From contig OX419757.1 in NCBI GenBank assembly GCA_948567375.1, positions 8,122,001-8,186,000 on the forward strand: a stretch of DNA of 64,000 bases. The letters run 5' to 3'. Positions 1-10,290 of this stretch are shown piece after piece. Both the position numbers and the translations under genes were made by a program. This stretch comes from Lunularia cruciata (lineage: Eukaryota; Streptophyta; Marchantiopsida; Lunulariales; Lunulariaceae). The notes beneath the pieces were generated by a model. It was not told the DNA's origin. It saw only the letters and a program-made list of their open reading frames with translations, and ran no database searches. Each line of letters starts with the position of its first letter. Position 1 is the stretch's first letter.

Positions 1-61
1 TGGAGTTTAGCCACAAAGTTAGTTATGGCTTACAAAGTAGCAAATAGGCCAAATTAGCCTA

Positions 62-225
62 GAATATTCTAGAAGTATCCAGGAAGCTTCTTGGAAAGCT
101 TCTCGAGTAGCTTAGCTTGCACTCCAAGTAGATGGCTTCTAGAAGGAAGCATCTAGAAGCTTCCAATTAGCTTAGCTTGCACTCCAAGTAAGCGGCTTCT
201 AGAAGGAAACTTCTTGAGAAGCTTC
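62..225 (+). promoter_or_regulatory. Cluster of heat-shock elements in the family C LTR
   Basis: Positions 62-74 form a perfect three-unit heat-shock element (GAA-2-TTC-2-GAA). Further perfect two-unit sites are at 83-90, 137-144, 156-163, 197-204, 206-213 and 218-225, all upstream of the TATA box at 292. The three-unit site recurs in the other LTRs at 1762-1774, 37803-37815 and 38722-38734; at 47439-47451 its last unit has decayed from TTC to TTT. Such sites bind heat-shock transcription factors. Heat induction of this family is an inference. Confidence 0.7.
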
Positions 226-291
226 CTTATTAACTTAGCATGCACTCAAAGAAAGTGACTCAAGGAACTTCTCAAGGCCTTGCATGATCCT

Positions 292-299
292 TATAAATA
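292..299 (+). promoter_or_regulatory. TATA box of family C LTR
   Basis: TATAAATA lies about 65 bp downstream of the heat-shock-element cluster. The equivalent site in the second LTR is TATAAAAA at 1949-1956. It probably sets the U3/R boundary a few tens of bases downstream. Confidence 0.65.
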
Positions 300-599
300 C
301 CAAAGCCAAAGCTCATGCTAGGCATTCAGATTTTCCCTCATTCAAGTATCCCAATGTGATCTTCCATTCTCCTATTTCTCTCCTTGGTTTTGATCTTTTA
401 CAAGTGTGGACTAGACCTTGGGTACCCTACAATGCCAATGGTGATGTTTGAACACGAGACAAGAGGTTCAAGAGTTTGTCTAATCTTGTGAGAGCAGCCA
501 ATGCAACAAGGCTAGTAATTAGAAACCAAGTAGACTCTTTCAACCACTTTGCATCCCATTTGCTTGATGGGAACATATGAGCTTAGATCTCATCACATC

Positions 600-1410
600 C
601 TTGCCCAAGATAAAGTAAGGTCACACAACAATTATGGCGTTTGTTGTTGATAAGCTTAGCAAGAAAATCCATTTGGCACCAACTTTGATACAATGGATGC
701 TCTAACATTGGCCTAGATCTACTTTGACAATATTTTCAAGCATCATGAAATCCCTTGTGTACTCATCTCCAATCGTGATTCTCAATTCACCAAAAAAATT
801 TGGCAAACATTCTTCCAACTACTCGGCAACAAGTTTTCTTTGTCCATGGTCTATCATCCTCAAACTGATGGACAAATCAAACATGCAAATTGCACCTTGG
901 AGAATATGCTTCATGCTTTTGTTAACATTCACCATACCAATTGGGATGAATGTGTTGCAACTATTGAGTTTGCCTATGATAACTCCAAAAAAGCAAGCAT
1001 CAAATTTTCTCTCTTCTTCCTTAATTTTTGGCCAAGAACAACTTGTTCCAAATTCCCTTCTTGCTCTTCCTCCATCTCATATTCTTCATACTTCCACCTC
1101 CTTGATAATAATATCCCTATTCATACAACAAGCCAAATCTCATCTCCTTGTTGCTCAAAATCATCAAAAAAAAATACATGGACCAACATCATCATGATTT
1201 CACCTTTCAACTTGCTAATAAGGTCATACTTTCTTCTAATAACCTGCCCCTCCCACTTGATATCCAAGTTAATAAACTTGCTCCCAATTGGATAGGTCCA
1301 CTTGATGTCACCCAAATCATTTTTTTGATGCTTATTGACTTGCCTTGCCTTGCCTTATCATATGCAAATTTGCCTTGTCTTTCATGTGTCCAAGTTGAAA
1401 CCCTTTGTTT
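600..1410 (+). pseudogene. Ty3/gypsy integrase remnant (family C chromovirus)
   Basis: Broken integrase that would join element cDNA to host DNA. Across frames one reads the core domain: FVVDKLSKKIHLAPT near 637-682, IYFDNIFKHHEIP, SNRDSQFT (the second catalytic Asp region, with N in place of the preceding D), then YHPQTDGQ near 855 and NCTLENMLHAF followed by WDECVATIEFAYDNS. Frames shift around 840 and 1000, so no intact protein remains. It follows an LTR (1-402) with gag, protease and RT deleted, and precedes a chromodomain. The same order appears in reverse at 39255-40140. Confidence 0.8.
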
Positions 1411-1660
1411 CTAATCCATCTTTCTTTCCTCGCATGTCCAACCTCTTCTCCTCCTATCCCTATCAATGATCACAAGGATTATGAAGTTGATTTTATCCTT
1501 ACACATTGCTACATTCAATGTAGTTTCCAACAACACATTGAGTACAAAGTCCTTTGGAAAAGGTATCCCCTGCATGATTCCACTTGGGAGCCTCTTTCTC
1601 ATCTCCACAATGCACAAACAATCATCCAAGACTTTGAAGCTTCCATGGTGATGAGAAATT
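1411..1660 (+). pseudogene. Chromodomain at the integrase C-terminus (family C)
   Basis: Between about 1480 and 1645 the frame reads YEVDFIL, then EYKVLWKRYP, then DSTWEPLSHL and a closing helix IIQDFEAS. This is the chromodomain pattern (aromatic Y, V-x-W, W-E-P-x-x-x-L) found at the integrase C-terminus of chromoviruses, where it is thought to direct insertion to histone-methylated chromatin. The polypurine tract and 3' LTR follow within about 40 bp. This element is truncated and cannot move by itself. Confidence 0.8.
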
Positions 1661-1684
1661 CACCAACTAATAGTGGGGGAATAT

Positions 1685-2053
1685 ATAACAATATGGAGTT
1701 TAAAGATGAGTTAATCAAGACTAAAAAATAGCAAATATGCAAAATCAGCCAAGAATTAAAAGAATATTCTAGAAGTATCTAAGAAGCTACTTGGTAACTT
1801 CCAAGTATTGAGTAATGTGTATGCCAAGTGGTGACCTCTAGGAGGAAGCTTCTTGGGAAACTTCCTAGCTAGCTTAACTTGCATGCCAAGTAGATGGCTT
1901 CTAGAAGGAAATTTCATGAGAAGCTTCTCAAGAGCCTTGTACATGCCCTATAAAAACCAAAGCCCAAGCTCATGCTAGGCATTTAGAGTTTCACTCATTC
2001 AAGAGTTCCAATGAGATTTTCTATTCTCTTATTTCTCTCCTTGATCTTTTACA
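1685..2053 (+). repeat. Family C 3' LTR
   Basis: Starts TATAACAATATGG (TG decayed to TA) after a purine-rich GTGGGGGA tract and ends TTTTACA. Carries the conserved three-unit heat-shock element at 1762-1774 and a TATA box at 1949-1956. Immediately right of it the sequence is family A (homologous to about 17245), so the C element inserted into an A copy. Confidence 0.85.
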
Positions 2054-2059
2054 CTAACC

Positions 2060-2960
2060 TAATACTTGATGCTTGGATGCCTCTAAAACTATTGTGATAG
2101 TAGTAATACTAATACAAAAACCCATCACCTCTCATTGGTGTTGGGATTCACTAGCTATTGTAACTATGAGTCCCAAACAAGTCCAAGATCTCTCTCTCAA
2201 ATAGCATGGGAGCCTCAAAAACTCATAAGTGTGGATAAAGCAACTCTAGGCTATCCAACAAGGTTCACTATTGCCATAGGTGACCTATCAGCCAGTATCA
2301 CCATTTGAGAGTAGTACCTAACATCCAAAATATCATTGGAAGTAAGATGGTCTAGTCGTTGAATCCCATCATAGGCATACTATAGAACCTCTCTATGTAA
2401 GAGGTTTGTCCACCAAAGATGAAGACAATGAGCATGTGATCCCACTTTGGTTGCATTCAATAACAAATAGATCCAATCCAAAAATGGACCTGATGTGTAC
2501 TTACCACTACTTATGTACAAGAATCACTTATCAAAGGGACATTCTCCAAAATGTAGGCTAGAGAAACAAATTGATAAACCTAGAGATATCATAGTATGGA
2601 ATATCTCCCAAAACACACCAGGAGAGGGATCCTATAGACCTTGATCTCGGCCAGTATAGCCATGTCCTTAACATAGCTAGATCACCATGTCCCTAACATT
2701 GCCATCAAGAAATCACCAAATGAATGGGACCGTGTCTCTCCAAAATCCTATGCCCCTTGTAAGAAAATGTCTATTGGTAGGGTCTTTTGGTAAGCCCTTA
2801 CTATTGACATTGATAATAGCTCAGGATATTGATAGGCCAGGTGTGCCATATGATGTAGAGAGACTTGCCTAGCAATCTCATCTCTCTCCACATACAAGTA
2901 CCTTTGTACTTGTATACTTGCCTATAATTTGTAGCTCCTCTAGTGTTAATCCCACCAAAC
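2060..2960 (-). pseudogene. Decayed DNMT3-like methyltransferase region (family A copy 2)
   Basis: Aligns by eye with 17255-18150 of A1, which encodes the DNMT3-like catalytic domain. Shared landmarks include the blocks around 2070-2240 (A1 17260-17420), 2530-2600 (A1 17740-17810) and 2850-2960 (A1 18025-18140). It is full of stops and transitions and cannot be translated. It shows that the methyltransferase belongs to the family and was not picked up only by A1. Confidence 0.75.
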
Positions 2961-3129
2961 AACTCTAATAGGCATACTCCCTCTATTGGATATTGCCAAG
3001 CAATGAGTGTGGTATCTAAAGGTGATAAGATAATAGACTATAGAGGCTCATCCTCAAATTGGTCTCTTGGTGATACAAAGGCTCCACTCCAAGCATATTG
3101 CACCAACTAATCCGCATGTTGTTGCAATG

Positions 3130-5670
3130 CCTCCTCATAACTCCACAATCCAAGGTGGATGGAATTTTCTCACTTGCATTCTAAATTTGAGTGGTCTCCT
3201 TTGGTACTAGGGTATCCTCCACATGGGCATTCTCTTCTAATAAGTCATTAAGCCATGTAATTTAATGATTGAAAATTGATGTTATGGTCCCTAACTATAG
3301 TGAGCCAAGGCTACCACTACTAAAGCATAGTTGTAGACAACATACCCATCCCTCACTTGATTGCCAACTTGCCCTATAGGAAGCTGTCTCCTCTCAATAG
3401 TCAATACTAAAACTCATTGGATATAACACTACTCCATCAACTAGCACATTATATGACTTTGCTATTGTTGCAATCGCCTAAGCTCTCACTATACTACTAT
3501 CAATTGGATGATTGGGCTGAATCTAGATAATGAGTTGTCTACATGTGATGTATTGGTAGAATCACCTCTTAGAGATGTCTAGATCTAAAATAGACACCTC
3601 TCCACATTGGTCTTTTATAGCTCAAGAGCAACAATTGTAGCCTTTCCCAACATAAAGAGCTATGCACTTGAGTCTTATAAGACCCTTTGTGGTGTATAGA
3701 CCCTCCATGAAAGTCCCACCAAATAGAAAATTCTACTTTGGTTGTCCAACAAGATAACTCTATGTGTGAAACAAGCTCTCTCAAAGGCAAGTCTAGTTGG
3801 TAACTCCTTCAACCTAGCAGCTATTGCTTGCCATAAACCTTTGGTTGTTAAGCTAATCCTATGCTCCTCAACCAAGTTAGCTCCACTATCATCATGCTTT
3901 GCTCTAGAAGCAAGAACCCCATCATCACTACTCTCACAAAGTGTCGCAACCAATTGGAACATTAAAGTTGAATCAACTCTTAATGTAAACATGGCTAAGA
4001 ATAAAAGGAAGCACATAATCAACTAAGCCATCTCCCAACATTGTGCTAGACACAATCTATCTAGTAGTAGGTGGCTGACTAGTATCTAGTCCATGATGTG
4101 TTCCATCACCACCTACCACACTTGCACTATGATATCTTGGAGCTATGGATGTTGTTTGTAGTACCTCAAAGAGTGTGAAAGATTGGGGAAGTTTGACCTA
4201 TCTACCACCCTCTCCTCTTTTTGGATCCAACTCCATTGGTGCTCCTTTAGGCTCTAGAGCATGTAGTACACTCCAAGTCATCAAAATAGATGCATCTATC
4301 TATGCTACTCCACATATAGAGTCCAAGTTATCTCTATCATCAACATAAGAGGTGGAAGCCTCAACACCCAAATCTAACCTCCTTTGAGCTATGGCCATGC
4401 TAGCCAATCTTTGCTCCAATAGCTTAATCTGAGTAGCCCTTTTTGTATCAGAAGCAAGGGTAGGTATTGAACCTCTACTATGTGTGGATCTTTTACCACC
4501 TTGTCCCCCAAGATCAGGAGCTCCTTTATCACCTACCACAGCAGCCCTATCACTCCGTAACTCCAAGTGAAGGTCAAAGAATTAGTCATTGGTGTGACCA
4601 AATCTGTGGCAATAGTCATACTATCTTTATGCTAGTTGTGATACACCAGAGGTATCATGTCCATTACCTTGAGTGCACTCTCTCTTGTGGTGAGGTCTAC
4701 CACAAGTCCAACAAGCAACACCACCACTCACTAGTTGTTGTTGAACCAAAAATGAAGGTAAAGGTCTAGTTGGTCTAGGCACTCCACTCGCTCTATAAGA
4801 TCTAGGTTGTCTACTATGCCCTCAAAAGCAAACATGATGTAGTGCACTTTAGAAGAAATACCAATTGTAGATAAGGTCTTTGTGCCAAATCCAAATGTGA
4901 CCACTCTCTCTTCCATCAAGTTGAGCTCAATGCATTCAGCCAAACTAAAGACCACCACCAAAGTAGGTAAGGTAGCCAGTAACAACATAACATCATGTAC
5001 TCTATAACATAACTCCCTATCTAGGATCCCATACCAAAATTAGATTGCATGGGACTCATAACTCCTTGAATGAAATTGATTATCCATTACATGCAAGTGT
5101 ATGCCTTACATAGGCTCTCTCTCTAGCCTTCTGTTGGAACTTGTATAAGCTCCTCAACTTGTCAATCTGCACTCTTTAGTAGTTCTAACTCAAACATTGG
5201 AAGAACTCTACCATAGGGTTAAACCCCAATATAGCACCATCTCTTATAATGGTACCCCCACTCATAGTAGCACTATCTTCAACTAATGCATATCTATTGG
5301 ATACACCAATGCTACTAGAGCTAGAACTCATGAGTATTGCTAATCTACCTTTAGAAATTGAGCTTGAAGTGATGGAGATATAGTTCAAAGATTAGTATTC
5401 TCTCCATAGCTCAATCTATTCCAAGTCAGCTCTCTATTCCCAAACTCTTGGTAGTCATCCATCAATGGACCCTCCAAGTGCTACAACAACCTCTTCCATG
5501 CCATACAGGGTACGGACAAGGTCAAGTTCTACATCTGTTACAGATCACACCAACTATGAAATTCTTGGATGAAGTCATTCAACTCAATGGTACGCACTAT
5601 ATCAAAATAGCGCATGGGGCCTTTGGAGGCCCCATAAATCTCATCCATATCCCACAACAATGGTGTGGAC
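3130..5670 (-). pseudogene. Decayed protease and gag of family A copy 2
   Basis: Homologous to A1 18170-20880. The protease part lies near 3560-3800 and the gag CCHC region near 4560-4760. The remaining open stretches (for example 4300-4566 and 4731-4988, minus) are fragments of the A1 gag protein, such as the segment matching MEERVVT...FG. Reading is broken in every frame. Confidence 0.75.
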
Positions 5671-6361
5671 TGTAACACCCATTTGTACATGTGTGTGGTA
5701 TTGTGATATTTAGCTTGGTATTACAAGTACTTGAGAGATATTATTTATATAGAGATAAAGGATGGTTCTATATTAGTCATGGTTAGCTAAAGTTAGTCAT
5801 AGCTAAGATAGAGGGGACCTTACTTTAGAGGAAGTAGAAAAGATGAGCACCACTATTTTGGATTTTAGTGTATTGACTTGGTATTATTCCTAGGTGTTTG
5901 GCTTTGAGGACAGAGTTGAGAACTCTTGGGCCCGCAAGCTTTTTTGTTTTGGATCTTCTTTAGTCCAAGGATAGCCCATGTGAAGAAATCCTTGACTTAG
6001 TGGTTGGGTCAAGATAAGACCACATGCTTAGGGGAATATACCCATGTGAATGGATATTCCTTTCTACTTTTTGACTTTACTTGACTCTTAGTCTAATAAC
6101 TTGAGTTACTACGGTAATTAGTAACTTTGGTACGTAACTATTTCACAAGTATATAAACAAGGGGTGAGGAGGTACTCATCATCCTTTCATTTGCAACTAT
6201 CTCTCTCTCATTGAGTTCTCTAGTGAGCAATGTCTTGAGTCTTGGAGTGTTAGCCTTGGAGGAGTATGATGGAGTTGGGGTTCCTTGCCTTCTTAGTCCA
6301 TGGTGCGCTGCCATAATAACCATCAGAGTTTCATCCTGAGTGAGAGACAGACTGGCTCACA
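5671..6361 (+). repeat. Solo LTR of family B inside family A copy 2
   Basis: Starts TGTAACACCC and ends GGCTCACA; matches the LTRs at 33423-34113 and 36523-37271. The flanks (left TGGAC, right AGAC) are a slightly decayed repeat of the target GGAC at the matching point of A1 (about 20881), and family A resumes directly after it. TATATAAA at 6150-6157 is its likely TATA box. No B internal sequence is present, so it arose by LTR-LTR recombination. Confidence 0.85.
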
Positions 6362-8177
6362 AGACACCCTAGATTTACTCTCAATTGAATCACCTTCTAT
6401 ATCAAACTCCAAATCAAAGTCAATCTCTTCCTTCACTAGGACATGAGAAACAAGCTGATACCAAGTGCCATTCCAAGTGAACCTACTATGCATTATAAAA
6501 ATATCTCATCTAGAATCCTTAAAGAACTTTGTCATGATAATGTAACTCAAAATTGCAACCATAACCACCATAAATACCTCACCAAGGATCACCATTGAGT
6601 GCCACCATCAACTAAACACCAATCATTAATGTAGCTTTAATTGTGACAACTACATTAAATGAAATGGTGACTTATAACTTGCCATCATAACATGCACTCT
6701 CATGTTCTACAAGTCATCACTTTCTACCTCACCAAACATAGATAGTTTGATTGGTCATCACTCTAGCCTCACTATTGAGAGCACACCAAAGCACCAACAC
6801 TCAAAAGTCATGGCACCTCATACAAACATAGTGCATAAACAATAAGTAGAGAATGGAAGGGGTCCAATCACAAGAAGCTAAATGAAAACCCTCAATAATA
6901 CATCAACACCGGACTGACCTCTACCATCATTTGGCATTTGACACAATAAGAGTGTCTATCTATTCCTAAGCTACAAAGATCACCAGGGATGGGATCAAAT
7001 TACCTCTCCTAGCCAAAGCTACATGTGTATATGTATCAATCAAACAGTCACTATGACAACAAGTGAGGTTGGACCAATTGGCTAGGGCACAATCTAAGAA
7101 CCAATGATATAGGATTCAAACCCTATTACGCATAATATCAAAGGGTGGGCAAATTTTGCCAAATAATGACAAAAACTCATCTAAAATAGTTAGCCTCACA
7201 CTAGCAAGCTGCCCTATGGGCTCTTTGTAGACTCTATAACCCATAGCCCTATGCTTGGAAATCTCTAAATACCAAAATTCAACCAATTGAGGCCTTTCTT
7301 CTTGTCAATTTGAACCTTCTCTAAATCTGGCCAATGTTCACCAACTTGAGCACTAGTTAGAGCAATTAGTGCAACCTTCAACTTTAAAAATCTCTGTCCA
7401 CTTGACCTCCAAATTTGGACAACTGCTACCAATCTAACACACCTTCTTTACATTTAGCTTACCGCCAAATCTTTTGCTAATTATCAACTCAAGCCAAATT
7501 TAGAGGATGGGGATCTCCAAAACCTCTAATTCAAGGAATGGGATCCCACATCATCTCCAATTTTGCACTTTGGGCTCACTTTGCACCAAATTGGACTTGA
7601 TTTCACCTCCTTGGCTCAAATCAAACACATTTTGCAAATTTGAACCCTCTCCAATTCTAGCCAACCTTTACCAACTCAAGCACTAGCTAGGCAATCTCCA
7701 ACTCTGGACAACCTCTACCAACTTGACCTCCAAATTTAGACAACCTATGCCAATCTGATGCATCTCCTCTATAGTTAGTTGACTACTAAATTTACTGCTA
7801 ACTATCAACTTAGGGCAAATTGAGAGGATGCGGATATCCAAATCTCTAATTTGAGAGGATGGGTTCCTAAATTCACCTCCAATTATTCACTTTGGGCTCA
7901 ATTTGTACCAAATCAGCCTTGATTTCACCTCCTTGTGCTCAAATCAAACACACCCACTGTCTCAACTTGACTCAACTCTCAAAAATTGGCCCATGCTTTT
8001 GCACACCATTTGCCCCACTGCCAAATCTTTGTCAACTCAAATAAGGCTTTTGCACACAACCACTCTTGAGGAAATATAAGACCATGATCAAATGTTCCAA
8101 AAATTAGCTAGGCTTGGAGATATTGCCAATGCTCTTAGTCCCTACACCTTAACTCTCCCTTACTCTCACTTCTCTAA
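6362..8177 (-). other. Gag N-terminus and leader of family A copy 2
   Basis: Corresponds to A1 about 20881-22434: start of gag, then the long untranslated leader. No open frame of note survives. The leader is rich in short cytosine-rich blocks with repeated wording (about 7320-7480 and 7640-7800 are similar to each other). Confidence 0.7.
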
Positions 8178-8611
8178 CATAATCAGATCATTCTTCCACT
8201 CAAATCACACTCAAATCAGATATGAACTCGATCCTTCTCTCAAAAATCTACCAACAATCATGTGCTAATTGTAGTCAAGTCACATCCACTCTAGCTAAGA
8301 GACTCCAATTGACACTTACCCGCCTCTATCCACCATAGCCAAGAAATTGAAGGCTCAACATTAGAGAAATAAGCTATGTGGAGCTACACTTCAAAAGTAT
8401 ACCTCTTTGCTCAACCTAGGTCTCTAATCCTAATGGTGTTCTTGACAGTGTGAATGATGCAAGTAACAATGGGTCCCACCATTGATCATTAGCCCTAACA
8501 TGAAATCCAACTACCAACAAGTAGTCCACAAGCAACTACCAAAATATGATTGCTAACACTACCACTCCATCATCCGAGCAAAGTAGCTTTGGTGCTACAA
8601 ATGTTGTAACA
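8178..8611 (-). repeat. Family A LTR (5' LTR of copy 2)
   Basis: Homologous to 22435-22886 over its length. The terminal TGTAATCAG appears as CATAATCAG and the other end as GTAACA, both explained by transitions. Confidence 0.75.
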
Positions 8612-10290
8612 AGCTTCTTAAGCTTCACTCCATAGTAAGTTTCTATGTATATGCAGAGTTGTTTGAAGCAAGAGAGATTTTTTGACTTCTCTTTCAACAA
8701 AATATAAATCTAAAAACACTTGTATCATCCTTTAAAAGGAGATCATATCTAGATTCTCTTATTGAGCTCATGCCATAAGACCACAAATGTCACTATGAAA
8801 AAACTCTCCAACTTTGTACTTGATTTGAATCTCACTACATTTTGCAAAATGTAATCTATGGTGCTTTTTTAAAGCAACGTAGACATAGATAATCATAGTA
8901 GAAAGACTTTTGATAACTAGGTTCTTTTGGTTTCAAACTATGACACTCTACCAATCCTTTCCTCTTCATCTTTCTAATGTAAGCAAGATTGAGATGACCA
9001 AGTCTTTGGTGCAAAAGTGCAATATTCAACTTCTGATATTTTTCTTGCTTTTCTTGCTTCTCACTCTTCTCAATACTTGCAAAAATAGAGTTAGCATGGG
9101 AAATTTTAACCATCTTGGTAACTCTGATCTGAAGTTATAGAGCTTTGAATCTGGGACACCCTTCATCCACAATTGCTCCATCTTTCTCCATGTAGCCACA
9201 CTCTTTGATGTAGGTGCTTTGAATGTCTTTGTCTATTGTTGGACCAATACAAAACATGCTGCACTTCAACTCTAGGACAAAGAGAACTCTTCTAAAGACT
9301 TCTTTTTGTCTTCTTGCACCAAGCTTACAAGAAATTGGGATGTTTCCACTCTAGCAACCAAACCGTTTGATTCTTAGCAACATACATGGGCTAGGTTCCT
9401 TTGTCAATCCTCTTGAAATCTTGGAACCACTCTCATCTATCAATCATGTGCTTTGAAGCTCCTCCATCAGCATACCAAACATCATTATCTTGATGTTTAT
9501 TGACACTTGTAGTAGTGCTAGAGCTAGTAGCAAATAGAATACTCTATGTTTGTTACAACATTTGCTTGACTTACAAGATTAACCATATTGTGTTGCTTTC
9601 TTCTTGGGAGGTTTTGCTCACCTCAACATTTTCTTGCACAATGCCCTTCTTTTGTCACTTGTTATAGCTTTTTTTCTTCTTAAGTTGTGAAAATTTTGTC
9701 ATCTTTTGAGTCCCGCAATCACAACTACCTCCATTGCTTCTTCTATAGGCAACTAGAAAAGCTTTTTCTATTGAACTTTATTCTGTCTTTTCTACATTTG
9801 TTCAAGGTTTCTTCTTTGAGCAATCTTGCAGTGAGTCTCTTGATGGTTTGTTGCTCCTCAAGTACACTATCCCATGTGGCCATTATATGGCAATAAGCCT
9901 ATGATAAGCCATAAATAATCTTGGTGCTAATTGAGGAATTTTCTATTCTTACACTAAGATTAGTTAACAAACTAGCAAGAGTTTATACTTGGCTAATAAA
10001 ACACGCTTTCTCTTCTCCCAATTTTATTTTTGTTTAAAGAATATTTTTTGGAGAACATGCTTGTTCATTGAAGCATACTACTCATGTTACTTAATTAATC
10101 CACTCCACAGATGTGTTGCAGTTTTACAATCGATTCTCCATTTAAATACTTCTCTTCTATGTTGTATAAATGTACATTTCTATAGCATCATTCTAGCTTA
10201 TGTCAGTCTCTCCTCCATATACAAGGGCTTGTTCTACAGTCTTTCTCCCACTAACTATCCCTATAAGTCTCTTTAACGTGAAAAAAAATC
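8612..10290 (-). mobile_element. Ty1/copia retrotransposon remnant (gag, protease, GAG-pre-integrase)
   Basis: Read on the minus strand, right to left: a gag segment near 9780-9890 (ATWDSVLEEQQT then LTARLLKEE), a decayed zinc knuckle near 9630-9650 (GHCARKC, first Cys lost), a protease motif YADGGASKHMID near 9430-9480, the GAG-pre-integrase domain at 8856-9113 (LLHQRLGHLNLAYIRKM and a C-x2-C pair), and the first integrase residues FFHSDICGLM near 8790-8815. This is copia order. It is cut at 8611 by the A LTR, so RT and RNase H are missing. Only the 85-residue pre-integrase frame is still open. Confidence 0.75.

Larger units (their letters stand above)
1..402 (+). repeat. Family C LTR, left end cut by the window
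   Basis: Direct repeat of 1685-2053 and, in reverse orientation, of 37420-37894, 38454-38861 and 47147-47560. It ends in TTTTACA at 402; by comparison with the other copies about a dozen bases starting TGTAACA lie left of the window. It acts as promoter and terminator of the chromovirus. It holds a heat-shock-element cluster (62-225) and a TATA box (292-299). It is the 5' LTR of a copy with a large internal deletion, because integrase sequence follows almost directly. Confidence 0.85.
2054..8611 (-). mobile_element. Family A Ty3 retrotransposon, decayed copy 2
   Basis: Collinear along its length with A1 from about 17245 to 22886: methyltransferase, protease, gag, leader, then LTR at 8178-8611. 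The pol half lies beyond or was removed by the C element on the left. A solo B LTR (5671-6361) splits gag. Compared with A1, differences are dominated by C-to-T and G-to-A changes; even the LTR terminal TG reads CA. No long coding frame survives. Confidence 0.85.
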
